Positions 42,256 through 53,900 of a stretch of 64,000 nucleotides of DNA are shown here, piece by piece. The stretch comes from Kappaphycus alvarezii. Its lineage: Eukaryota; Rhodophyta; Florideophyceae; Gigartinales; Solieriaceae. Numbering within the stretch: the first letter of the stretch is position 1; each line of letters begins with the position of its first letter. Under the pieces are notes generated by a model, which did no database searches, had not been told where the DNA came from, and saw only the letters and a list, made by a program, of their open reading frames with translations. The stretch lies in contig NADL03000877.1 of the NCBI GenBank assembly GCA_002205965.3, positions 1-64,000 on the forward strand. The letters run 5' to 3'. Position numbers and translations under genes: made by a program.

Positions 42256-43830
42256 CTAAAACTTTCCAGACAAACACGGTAAGCGATCCACAGTGTTATG
42301 GAAGAAATAACATGGTGAGTAGATTTTCAAACTTCTCTTAAAAAGGCGGTAAATTCATCATTCGGCTCCTACTTCTTGCGTGCAGGCCCGTAATAGTTGC
42401 ATACAGCGATCGCGGAGGGAAATCCTGTCATGTACTGCTGCAAAGGGTGTATTCATGATCTCTTTTTCGTGGGAAAGTGTGAGCCAAATGTGGTGGGCTA
42501 AAGCCTGTCGACGGGTGGTACTAGTCATTTTCAGACCTTCTAATACACAGAAGTGCCCTTTGCACGGGCAATAACCGCCCTACATCTCTAATCAGTAAAG
42601 CTCTCTAAATTCCCGCCTTTTCAAACAAACTTGACTGAACGGTACAGGAAGTTTAAGTGTATTGTTGCCAGTAGGCGCGATCGAGTAATCCCGAAAAGCT
42701 CCAAGTGATTACGTGGGATTTTGAGTAAAAGGTTCTAGAGCCAGTCTATTCACCAATGTATTGAGGCTTAAATGTATAGAGGGTCAGTGGCCCTCGTGCG
42801 CACTTCTCTTACCATAGATCAGGGTGCGACCAAGACAAATTGTAGGACGTGTTAGCTCAGGCCATCACGATTATGTGATGTCGCCTACAGAAAGGTCATG
42901 GGCAAACCGTACTTTGGAGGAATGAAGGTGTGAGTTACATTGGATTTGCAGAATATTATTGTATTATCGAGGATGACATTAGTTGTGCTACCGGACTACG
43001 AATACCGCGCAAGCAAGCTTGTACATACAGAGCACAGTTTCACTGACTCATTGTGGCCGAGCCAAACTACACTCCTTTGAGAGGCTGTCGGAATCTTAAT
43101 ACCATACCGTTCTGTTTGTTCACTCCGTGGAGAGGTAGATGCATGGAAACATGTTTGAATAGATGTCACCCGTCCATAACTTATGATGGCTCTGACAGCA
43201 AACCAATTATTGTTGCGGCTATGGCAGCTAGCGCCCATTTTCGTGGTGTAGACTTCAGTTAGCAGAACAAATTTATTCTGCTGTATACCTAAATTGGTAG
43301 CTTCGATGTTGCCAACTTAGACTGCGTGCACTGCATGACTCTACTTTTGTTCTTTATATGTCATGTTTTTCAGACTAGGGCCATGTATTTAATTGTGCAG
43401 CATGCTGTCATAATAGGTGACAACGCAGAAGCAGAAAAGGCGATGTGCCGGGCGTTACAATTCGCAGTTCCATACTGGATGTTTGAGATGCCGGTCGTCT
43501 ACATGCAGGCTTTAATAATGAATCTCACTTCAATTGATGGGTCCTTTTTGGAAACAAAGTATCACGTTGCTGAAGCACCCTCCGTTTTGGATGCCACCGT
43601 TTTCGTCTCACTCACAGAGTCCTGAAATGGAAAATTGTTAGAAGGCTGGACTTTCATTCAGATTCTATCTGCGCTGTTTACTTTGTCGAACGCATAACAT
43701 GTAGCAAAAATTCCGATTTCTCTCAGTTGGTTATCCATAATGAGTTTACATAGTATCTAGCCCACCAAACGGGATACAGACTCAGTTTACTGCACAAAGA
43801 ACTGTCGACGTGAGGGTTACCTACATGTTG

Positions 43831-43837
43831 TATATAA
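43831..43837 (+). promoter_or_regulatory. TATA box of Asp/Arg-Cys gene copy 3
   Basis: TATATAA stands exactly 105 bases before the ATG, as in copy 1. Confidence 0.65.
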
Positions 43838-43935
43838 CACATCCCCGCCCCTCCTAGTACACCAAACACTCTCTCTCCCAAATCTCAGTTCATCTCTGAC
43901 TCGCATTCTCACCGCAGCACGAAAAGACTTCAAGG

Positions 43936-44088
43936 ATGTCTCGCTTGTTCTTCTTCGCTCTCGCCCTTGTGGCGTTGCTTCTCACAACCTCCGCTGAGAT
44001 TCCCACATCAACCAACACTATTCGAGCTGCAGACGCCCAGCTTGCCAAGCCTCTGTCCCTTGGTAACATCGTTCGCTCCGGTGATGAT

Positions 44089-44130
<42 letters not shown>

Positions 44131-44547
44131 AACGGTGGCAGTAACGGTGGAGGAAAGACCATTTCTAGGACAGTTTTCTTCTGTGATGCTATTCGGGGCC
44201 TAGGGTTCCTCCGTCGCTGCCGCTTGTGTGTCAGGAGTTGCCTCCGCCGTTTTGGCGTCACTATTGAAAAGAAGATTCCTATTGGCAGCGGTGGCAGTGA
44301 TGACGACAATGCCGACGACGATTGCGATGATGACGATGACGATGATGATGATGACTACAGTGGTGGTTGTAGAGGGAAAACGAAATTCATAACGCGCACT
44401 AGAAGGGTTTGTGGTAGAGGTAATCGTCGCTGTTTCTGGTGCTCTCGTAGATGCCGTTTCCGTTTTGGTGCTGCTAGAGTGGTGGTTACTGGGGTCGGTG
44501 GCAATAGCGGCGGAGATGACGATGATGATGATGATGACAGGCGTTGA
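43936..44547 (+). CDS. Secreted poly-Asp / Arg-Cys modular protein, copy 3
   Basis: 203 residues. The signal peptide and both modules match copies 1 and 2, with all ten Cys. The first Asp tract has 16 Asp, one more GAT-GAC-GAC unit than the others. The second tract is shorter and has two changes (DDDNADDD, Cys, then 10 Asp, one Tyr). The net length is equal to copy 2. All differences keep the frame. The TATA box and leader are conserved. It lies in the right arm in the same direction as copy 1. Its second acidic tract, with Asn and Ala, shows that exact poly-Asp is not needed there or is starting to decay. Confidence 0.85.
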
Positions 44548-47500
44548 AGAAACCGTAGAGGAAGTCCTGGGGCGGAAGCAGGAATGTGAGCTCTCGGTAG
44601 ATGATTAATGACACCGATAGACAAAGTTTTGTATTAGTCTCAACGGAGAGCCCCATTTATGTTTCGTCTCATGCCATCCAGTAAACACTGATTCCATTTT
44701 CATCCAAGGGATCCACATCATTTGCTTCTGATTAAGTAATCTATCCAAGCAAGTTCATGAAAGCATACTATCGGTACAACGATACGTTTGTTTCTGTTAC
44801 AACAACATTAATGACCTAAACATTTTTCGTGGCGTATTCCTATGCCCTGTTCTGATTACGGATAAACTCTGCACGCTTTATCCAACATTAAGTCTTTCAT
44901 TGTTTCCAACCCGGCTACAAAACTTTCAGAGCGAGTTTGGAGATAGGGGAACACGAAGGGTTCATTTAATGTGACGGATATGCTGGCTGAAACCGATTCA
45001 ATTTTTATGATAGTGAAAAAATCGAGACAGCGATGCCCATTGTTAGTATTTATAGGGACTCGCTTTGACAAAAGAAAGTTGGTGTGATCAGAAAGCAAGT
45101 CAATACCGGATTGAATCAGTGCTACATTGTAAGAAAAGTGTAATGAGCGACCATAAGCGAGCAGAAATAGTGTGATTAGAAGCTCTCACTCCCGCGACTA
45201 TCTGTTTCTATGTTTTCTATGATCTCTCAAGGTAAATATCTACTGACGAAGACCATCTGAATGCAGAAGAAGACATTGCCACGCTTACCTGGAACAATTA
45301 TCTGGAAGCCATATGGATTTTGCAATGTTCTGGCAGTATAATCGTGTACATTATTACTACCGACCTTTTAAATAGTTCAAATCGGAGTCGTGCCGTGACG
45401 GCACTGAGTGATAGCTAATTTATGGAATGATTGACAGATATCCTTGCACGGAGAGAGTTGGAGGACTGAGAGGCAAGAATCCTATATACTTTTCATCTGC
45501 AGTGTCAAGAGCAGAAAAATTGACGAAGTTGTTTTAGAACGGTAGTAATATCCCCACTCATATCAGTATGATATATGCCGCAATTTTGTGAGACAAAGTA
45601 GTACGTATTTAAGAGGAAATTATCATCTGAATAATGAAAGCAATTTATTACAAGTATTACTAAGCTAATCAGTTTTAAAATAAATATTTGCGACTAGCTG
45701 TCACTGCGGTGTTTAAATAGAAAGCCTGTCATGCTTTGAAAATGTTTGCACTGATATTTTTCTTATGTTAAAATATCGCTACAAATATTTTGAGTAGTTT
45801 AGTGTTGATTTATCTTCTGTATATTTCTAATTCGTTATTTCTAATGCGATCTGCAATTAAATCACGGTTATTCTACTTTTAAAAAAAGAGATGAGTGGAC
45901 AGCAGTGAGGAAAGAACCTTTCAGAGTCCGAGGAGCTAAAATCAGTTATTAAGTTTCAAGAAAACTGAACTGAAATCATGTCATTAAGTTTTGAGAAATT
46001 GCGTCCAGAAACACTAGATTGCGATCACTTTAAGTTGCACAAAAAATAATTACTCATAAGTAATGCAAGGACCTATTACAATAAACCGATGAAAAAAAGA
46101 AAACCTAGCGAAACGTTTTCTCTGCGAATACTTTCCCCCAAACGTTTTTCTTGGGCTAAAATGGGTTTGAAATGGTTCCAAGCATTTATTTCTTTTTTTC
46201 TACTTTTATTTTATTTTCTATAAACATGAATGACACACTTCCATTTTAATATGAGGGATTAATTTGTATTTTTTTATATCAAAGTAAAACATTTGAATCT
46301 TTCTGCGCAATAAAGGTATCATTTAGAAAAAATATTTTTGCGTAATGAATTTGCAGTTTTTCCGGCAAAAAACTGATAATCAAGGATTATATCCCAAAAA
46401 GTTGACCGAAGGAGCTGATTGTAAATAGATTAACATTTTGAGTCTTCACAACTATTTTTTCTTTAGACAAAGGTATTATTTTTCGAAAAAAAATAATAAT
46501 TTACATAATCCAGAGCAAATGATACTCACGGATGAAGCAACGAGAACCACTACAACATCTGCAGGATTGTTTTTGTGCAAACCAGAGTATAAATTTTACA
46601 GGATTCGTTTTACACAAGCTTTTAATACTTGCCGCTGAACTGGAAAAATAGTCTCTGAATTTCTTCTCGTGTATGGTCATCAGTTCATGCATCGTGATGA
46701 AATTGAAATTGAAATGGATGGAATCTTAAGAAAATAATTTTTATCGGGTATTATGCTAGAAAGCCGTCGGCCGAGATGAAATTAAGAGAAGAGCTGGAAA
46801 CTGCTGAAATTATTGGCGTAGCGCCAATAAGTATATCTCTGCGACAAACTAAAATACATTAACAATATTTACGGAACATTTGACTACGCCCAGTGCGAAG
46901 AGTTTTCTAACTCTTTAAAACATGACCAGGCTGCTCACTTTGAATTTGACGTTAGTTTGTCTTGTTCAGAATATTCTTATCATAAATAAATAGCCAATAA
47001 CAATGGTAGTAGATAAATGTAAAAAATTGTATATAAATCTTACAAATGTTTGTACAGTTCGAACTCATAACGGTTCAACCATGCTTCGTAAAGCAATCAA
47101 ACTCACTGTGATCAAGGAGGAATCCAGAACTCACTCTGCGCTAAGGGTTAATTTTTCACTCATTTAGGAATACTTTGTTAAAACTAAAACGATATATAAA
47201 TTACTTTGCACAAAAACTACAAAAGTTATATATGGGTGTACAACTAATTACATACATTTAAACCCTCCCAACTACTTTTAAAGAATCCAATATACTCATA
47301 GATGATCAAGGGGGATAGTTCGTTTGCCCGAGGCTTGCTAAATTTTTGTAACAGCACAAAACTATTCATAGTGTAGATCAGTGTAGAAAAGCTAAAAAGA
47401 AAATCTCCAGCCACAGAATAATCTTTGTACACAAAATTCATATTCAGTAATAATTATAGAACAAATGTACAGATGGGAACTTATCAAAATAAGAATTCAG

Positions 47501-49387
47501 TTGCAATATAATTCCGGTGACTACATCAGTAAAAGTTACCAACCAACTGACAGATATAAAAATGCTTCATGTGTATTACAGTATAAAATATGAGCTAAGA
47601 AAAAATATTCAACTATTTTGCATGGTTCAAAATAAAATGGACTAATACATGAAGAGGTAAACGAAGAGCATTGTGTCAAAGCACAGGAATTACTTAGAAT
47701 TCGCAAGCCTAAAGAGACAATTAAGCTCTTGCAGGGGCTTTCAGTTTCGGTACAGACTACAACTCTGGGGTAGGGCATGTAGGAAGCCTGCGTGAGGACA
47801 CCTATCTTCAAAAAAACATCGGATGATTGTATTTCCGTATATAAACATTCTTTCCTCGTATGTATATCGATTCAATCGTGCAAATTGTCCAAAGTATGAA
47901 ATATTTGTTGTATTTCAAGAGATAAACCGCATAGCATGTAGACTTGAAGCATATTATCAAACTTGGAACGATACTGAATGCAGTATTCGAGAGATATGTA
48001 ACTGATGACTGTCGGTCAGAGACGCGTTACTTGCTGCAAGTGATTCAGCCCATCGTCATGAATTCATGCAAACTGTATTAACGTCCTTAGATAAGGTTAA
48101 AATGAGGAGATTTTGACATAATGAGGAGGCGCGGCTGATACGGAGTGGTATCCAGAGCTGCAAGGGAGGTAAATATAACGAGAGAATTGGGATCCTTTTG
48201 ATTATGTATACTAAGATGCAACCTGAGGAGTCAGGTCTATTATTAATTTCCTGTCGGTAACGGAAACGGAAGAGTGAACCGGAGTTTCCACCATATTTCA
48301 GGGGGTGAAGGCAGTAAGCGAGGGAGTTGTAGGTCACCAACCGATAGGAACCAGTTTAAACCCTCTTAAACATCGTATCTGGTAATGGTACTAGAGGGTC
48401 AGTATATCTCACGTTTATATTCTTTCGAGTTTCTTGTTTGAAATGGGATAACTCTGCCATTGTTCGGCAAATTTGCACGATATCATCAAAATAACAAGAG
48501 ATTAAGGGTTATTTTCTCGGGAGAGACACTCTTCTGGTACAAGCGTGAAGACAAGTAAGTAGGAAAGGTGCAATTTCAGCGATGGAGGGGTTCATGGCGA
48601 AACTGAGGGTCACTTGACAAGTTAAGGTGTTGTGTAACTATCCAATGTAATTGTTTCGCTCATATAGTCGGAATAATCCTTTATAACAAGGGTTATGGAT
48701 AGGTTATTTTACTCTGTCGTCTGACACTTCCAGTGGGTGGGACTTTTATAAAAGCTTTTGCACTACTCTTCAAACATACTGCGATTGCTATAAACCATAG
48801 GTAGCTACACCACCCGGATACGTAGTTCTGTAGTCCTGATATGTCCATGCGTCAGTAAAAGTCTCTGTTTCTCTCAAAAGGGTCCACATTACATTAGTTC
48901 TAGGTATAGTGTAGATCATACTACATGTAGCAAAATATGGTATCTCAATCAATACTACCTAAAAATTCTATTCTTCTGTACAAATGAATGCAAATTCTAC
49001 CATGCTATTATTATTTCCAAATATAAAACATATTAAATTATCTTTCTTCGGTAGATAGATTAAAGATCTACCCTATCTCCTTTGTTACAGAACCCCTTCC
49101 TCACAAAATCACATGTTTCAGCCTTCCAGACTCCCACATTAAACTAATCGTATAGTTCTACCATAATACTTTAGTAAGATACACACTGTTCAAAAGCATA
49201 AGAACAAAGTTCCCATGTTCGACTTGTCAGACGATTACGGAGAGGAAGAGAAGGACTAAGGAGATTGACATGATTAATTCTTCCCGAAGGATCCCACGAA
49301 GCCTCTTGCGGAGGCAGAGGTCGCTTGGTCGGACGTTTCGAAGAAGGTAAAGCCGCCTAGACAATATTTCCTTCGTTTTTGACTAGT

Positions 49388-49633
49388 CTACTTCGCTTTA
49401 GAAAATGAAGTCCGTTCCCTGCCCCGTGAACAGGAACATGAGTTCAACGGTTTAATGCGCAGGTCAAGCATCTCGTGTCTGAACTCCAACGGTTCACCCG
49501 CCTGCACAGTGTAACCGTGTGGCGTGACTACGGAATCGGTCACGTGGTGGCGGCAATCATGTGCGAAATTGCTACTTCGTGTAAAAGCTTCCAAGTTAGC
49601 GAATGGTGTTTTGACCAGCTCCGTGAGGGACAT
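49388..49633 (-). CDS. Hypothetical 81-residue ORF in the right arm
   Basis: Counterpart of 31208-31453, with ATG at 49631-49633 and the same stop. It differs by D15E, G20S, Y25H, R29H, L35V, L38P and K64N. No signal peptide or known motif is seen; two Cys pairs lie near 66-68. Whether it is expressed cannot be told. Confidence 0.35.
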   Translation of the reverse strand: MSLTELVKTPFANLEAFTRSSNFAHDCRHHVTDSVVTPHGYTVQAGEPLEFRHEMLDLRIKPLNSCSCSRGRERTSFSKAK

Positions 49634-50224
49634 TTTGTTCGCAGTATTTGATGAATAAAGGTCGAATTCTCACTTGGCCCCGTCTGTTCCCCAAAGAAGA
49701 AGGCCCATATGGAACTACCCTGTGGAACAAAGCTCTCCACGTCCGTCACGTAGCGGCGGGAAGCTCCAATGTAAAACTTGAAATTTATATATTTTGTTCA
49801 ACAATCTTTACCGGATAAAAACGTATTCTTTTGAAAAACTGAGTCATTGAAGAAAAGAAGGTTTTTAAAATACACCTCGACTCCTAAGAATCGAAAATAG
49901 CAAAAATTATATAAAATTTTAAATGATGAGAATTCTGAACATAAGTTACACTTTATGTATATTATTTTACACGAAAAAATTCATTTGCAGAAAGATAGCC
50001 GGAATTTGTCTCCTCAATACTGTGGATAATTTGGGTAGTAAGAAACTGTTAATTTACCGCAGGTAATACAATTAAGGGTCACATAATGTGAATGCTTTGC
50101 TGAGTGGCGTAACAGTTGAACGTAGACCCGGTGGCGGATCTGATGTACACAGTGGAGTTTTCATTGCAAAATACCCTTCATTTTTGCCATTTGCCATGTC
50201 GTTATTCCAAAAACCATTCAAGTT

Positions 50225-50907
50225 GTGGCTATTGTGAAGCACAGATGCTCTTTACACTGCATCCCACCCAATTGCCCATGTCATCTTTGCGAAGTAGTTT
50301 ACAGACATTCGATAGACGGTAGATCTGCTTGTGGGCCTTGCAGAGAAGGGGGCTTCGTCGGACTGCTACCAGGAATTTGTATTTGTATGGTTGCGTACGC
50401 AAGCGAAGGTAGTTTCTATAGAAGCGATTGAAAGATTTCACTAGCTTGGTGAAGTATTCCAGAGAGTGTTCCCAACTAAAGGGAGGATTATGCTGCAGAA
50501 ATATCGGTTCTCGAACTAGAAGATCCCAGTCTGAGTATCCGTATTTCGTCGAACATTATTACAACGTTTTGCGACAGCGAAATAGAAAATATTTTCCTAA
50601 CGCTTACGACCCAGGGCGAAACCTCTGAGGACATTATTTTGACCTACCTGTCCCGGAACAGTACCTAATTGGTGCAGAATTTGAGGACCAACTGTTGTAT
50701 TCACCAGAAACCAGTGGCTATCTATTGGTTTCGTCGTCTTTTAGGAGCGTCCTTGATAGCGGATTTTCAAAAATTCCTACTGGTGGAATCGCCAGGGATT
50801 TTATGGAGACAGAAGTGGTTGTACGAAAAGGAGGTTTTCACAGACCGACCGTATCCCCCGAGTCGGCGTGCGTGAAGAAAAACATTTTCAAAGTCGGCGG
50901 AAAATGA
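50225..50907 (+). pseudogene. Broken Cys-containing ORF next to the right arm
   Basis: Three consecutive pieces read like one protein. First (50225-50431): KHRCSLHCIPPNCPCHLCEV, then GRSACGPCREGGFVGLL, dense in Cys and possibly metal-binding. After a one-base shift at about 50428 comes DFTSLVKYSRECSQLKG, then EYPYFVEHYYNVLRQRNRKY. A TGA at 50626-50628 interrupts the same frame, which goes on GHYFDLPVPEQYLIGAEFED, ETSGYLLVSSSFRSVLDSG and ESACVKKNIFKVGGK, ending at 50907. About 225 codons in all. No true ATG start is seen at the beginning. I do not recognise the family; a transposase with an N-terminal zinc finger is one option. Confidence 0.4.
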
Positions 50908-53900
50908 CGTATTAGTCCAACAAGTACTGATTTTTGTATATCAACAGCACATGAGACCCCTTTCTATAACTTGTAATGATTTTTTTTACGAAGATTTCAC
51001 ATGCATTTCTTGTAATTTTCATGCATTACGCTATATGCATGTCTCGACAGATAGAACGAAAACCCTTTGTTACATTTATTCTACTATTTGATCGATTATA
51101 GTGACTTGCGATAAATTGAATGGCCCAGTACTTATATCTGAGGTCAGTTTAATACATTATTTCAGGCATAGAATGTGGTAAGATAAAATATTTCGAAACA
51201 TTTTCGCGCTTACGATTTAGCCTGATTTTTATGCTCACCACCGGTGTCTACAAGGCCACTGTTCTCATGTTTAACAAGTTTAGCGACATTATAATAATTA
51301 AAATTATCAGATTTTCCTTACGAAATGAACTTAATCCTATTGATGAAGCCCGATAAATTTAAATTAGGGTGAAAACTAGATGGCTCGGAGTCTGAACAAC
51401 TTTTTTGCACTGCTAATCTTCCATACTAAATCCACTTTTTTAACTATATACTCTTTCAGAATCTAAACGTGTATTCCATCACCTCAGCGGTGTACAGTAC
51501 AGAATATAAAGCACTAGTACAAACATAATTTACACAATTAAGGTAAAAACGTTAAGTGAAGTGTGCAAAAGTTGACTAAATTATGCTGCAACTCAAGAAA
51601 AGTTTCCCGCCACTGATGAGAGCTATTTTTATTACCTATATAGTTTCAATTTGCTTCAAGATCTTAAATAAAAACATCAACAAAACTATTTGCATTGTGC
51701 AAATGGCCAAGTAGTTTTCATCTCTTTTTTCGAACCTTTCTCATTTCTATTTTAGACATCTTTTTCTGTTTCGTTTCCATTTCTAGCCACATTACCTCTT
51801 ATACCTCATTATCAATTCTTATTTATTTTATGAATAACCGGAATTGGTAAAGTAGCGTCCTGAGGTATTAATTTCGTATTTCCTTTAAGACAAATTTAGA
51901 CCTCCTTTTGGGTGTAAAACCCTTGACTATTCGTGATTTAGTCCAAAACGAAGGGTGAATATTCTATGGAATAATTTTCCCACCTGAAAGTCCTTGATTC
52001 ATTGCAAATTCTTCTACTTGGAGTATTTTCGTTCTATCGTAATTATTAAATCTATAGCCTTATCCAGAAAATATATCTAGTTAAATAGAAAGAAATTTCC
52101 ACTCATATTTTTAAATTTAACCATATAAAATATTAATTTGAATACCACCTACTGTCTACTTGAATTGCTCGGCGTTCGCAGATTTAGTTGCAAGAGTACT
52201 GAACCCCCTCTGTATTCTTGTGGTTTTGAAAACTTCCATCCGCTTCCAGCCAGCAATAAATGTTTCTATTTGTAAACAACGTTACTATTCTCCTAAGGCA
52301 AATGATCTACCCAGACTATCTTCACATCGAAACAATTTCACACATATAATTTCCGTTCTTAATATGATAGCTATTTACAATGTACCCGTTTTTAGGAGAG
52401 GTTACAGTTAACTTTAATTTTACATTCTTATGATATTCTTGGTTCCACTTCCAGCAGTACGAGAACCCAATGCTGTGGCACACATGACGCTTTTCATGAA
52501 CAAGGCTTCTTTTTAAAGCTTAGAATATATTTTCTGCGAATCAGAATATATAAATACCTTCCTCTCCACAAGAAATACGGCAAAAGAGCACGACAAGATC
52601 CCTTTTTGCAATTATGTATCTACAAAATTCCATAGTTTGGGCCATAAAATTTTAAAATATAGCTGTATCGTTTTATTTGAATAAAACTTTTCCCTGTTTA
52701 CTACCATTCTTTGAAGTTTATGCGCTAATGCTCTGTGAAATTTTTCTATGACTAACAACAAATAATTAATATCAGATGAAACCAAAAGAATTTCATCTCA
52801 TGTAACGAGATCCATATTGATCAATGTCTGTCATAAGGAGAGCTAGTTCATTCCTCCCTTCAGACTTTTAACAAAGGAATTTCAACTTGGCTCTTTGTAA
52901 GAATTCGAATGCAGTTTCCTGGGAGCATCGATATTTGTTTAAATTTTAACATTCATATTAGCCTATTAATTTTGCGGGATTAATCTTTTTCATTCATGAA
53001 TCTCTCTAAAAATTTCTAGCTGACTCCTCGCTGATTGTTTATACAATACTATTTAGAAAGTTCTGGGCATATAATAATTTTAATGGCCTGAATCCTTCTG
53101 GTCATTTTAAACAATCCATAACTAAAACTTGTACTCTACATAAAGTTTCATTGAATCTTAAAAGACTCTTAAAGCTTTAAATCGATAGTTTATTTCGTGT
53201 TACCCAAACTGATTTCATGCTGAGACCGGTAGGGTTCGAGAAAAAATTAATATGACTGATATTTAAACTTTAATATAAAACATTCCCTGTGAAAGTGCCT
53301 CTGGATAGTTAGTTATGTCCTCCTGACGTAACCTTGCCGTATATTCAGTTTCTGTTAGATCACTGATATTTCTTTCTGCCCCATAAAAAGTTTTCTCTTA
53401 GTGAAACTTGAACAGCGTCTTTTAAGGGAATATATTTGGAAAGAACATCTACATAAGCATTCCTTACTAAACGGCAAATACTGAATATCTCAATCTTCTT
53501 AAAATAGTATAATTTATATTAATTAATTAAAAAACTTATGCGTAATTGCATTCATTAAAAGCTGTACAGGTACAAGTACACATACTCCTCAAAAGCAGTA
53601 TTTCGACTCACATTTTCAAAAGTTTAAAAAAGCCTAATTAACCCTTTTATCGTATACAAATAATCAAAGCAAAATATCCAAGAAGCTACGTGCTTGCTAA
53701 GAATGGCTTTCAGTTTGCGAATAGCAAGTATCACGAGAAAATTTGTAGTTAGAAAGTAGAGAATGGGAAATGCTCTCTTTTTCAATACATGGTCTTCTAT
53801 TCTCTTATTTATTTTAAATATTATACTTGAACATAGAAAGACATGCAGGTTTAGTGTACTGCATTTAGAAAATGACAAAATATATTGTAAATAAAGGTTG

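Larger units (their letters stand above)
42397..50115 (+). repeat. Right arm of the large inverted repeat
   Basis: This arm of about 7.7 kb is the reverse complement of 30725-38870. It contains block copy 3 (about 42580-45478) with its gene, then AT-rich sequence with no convincing gene except the 81-residue frame. Homology fades at about 50115, just before the broken ORF at 50.2 kb. Confidence 0.9.
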
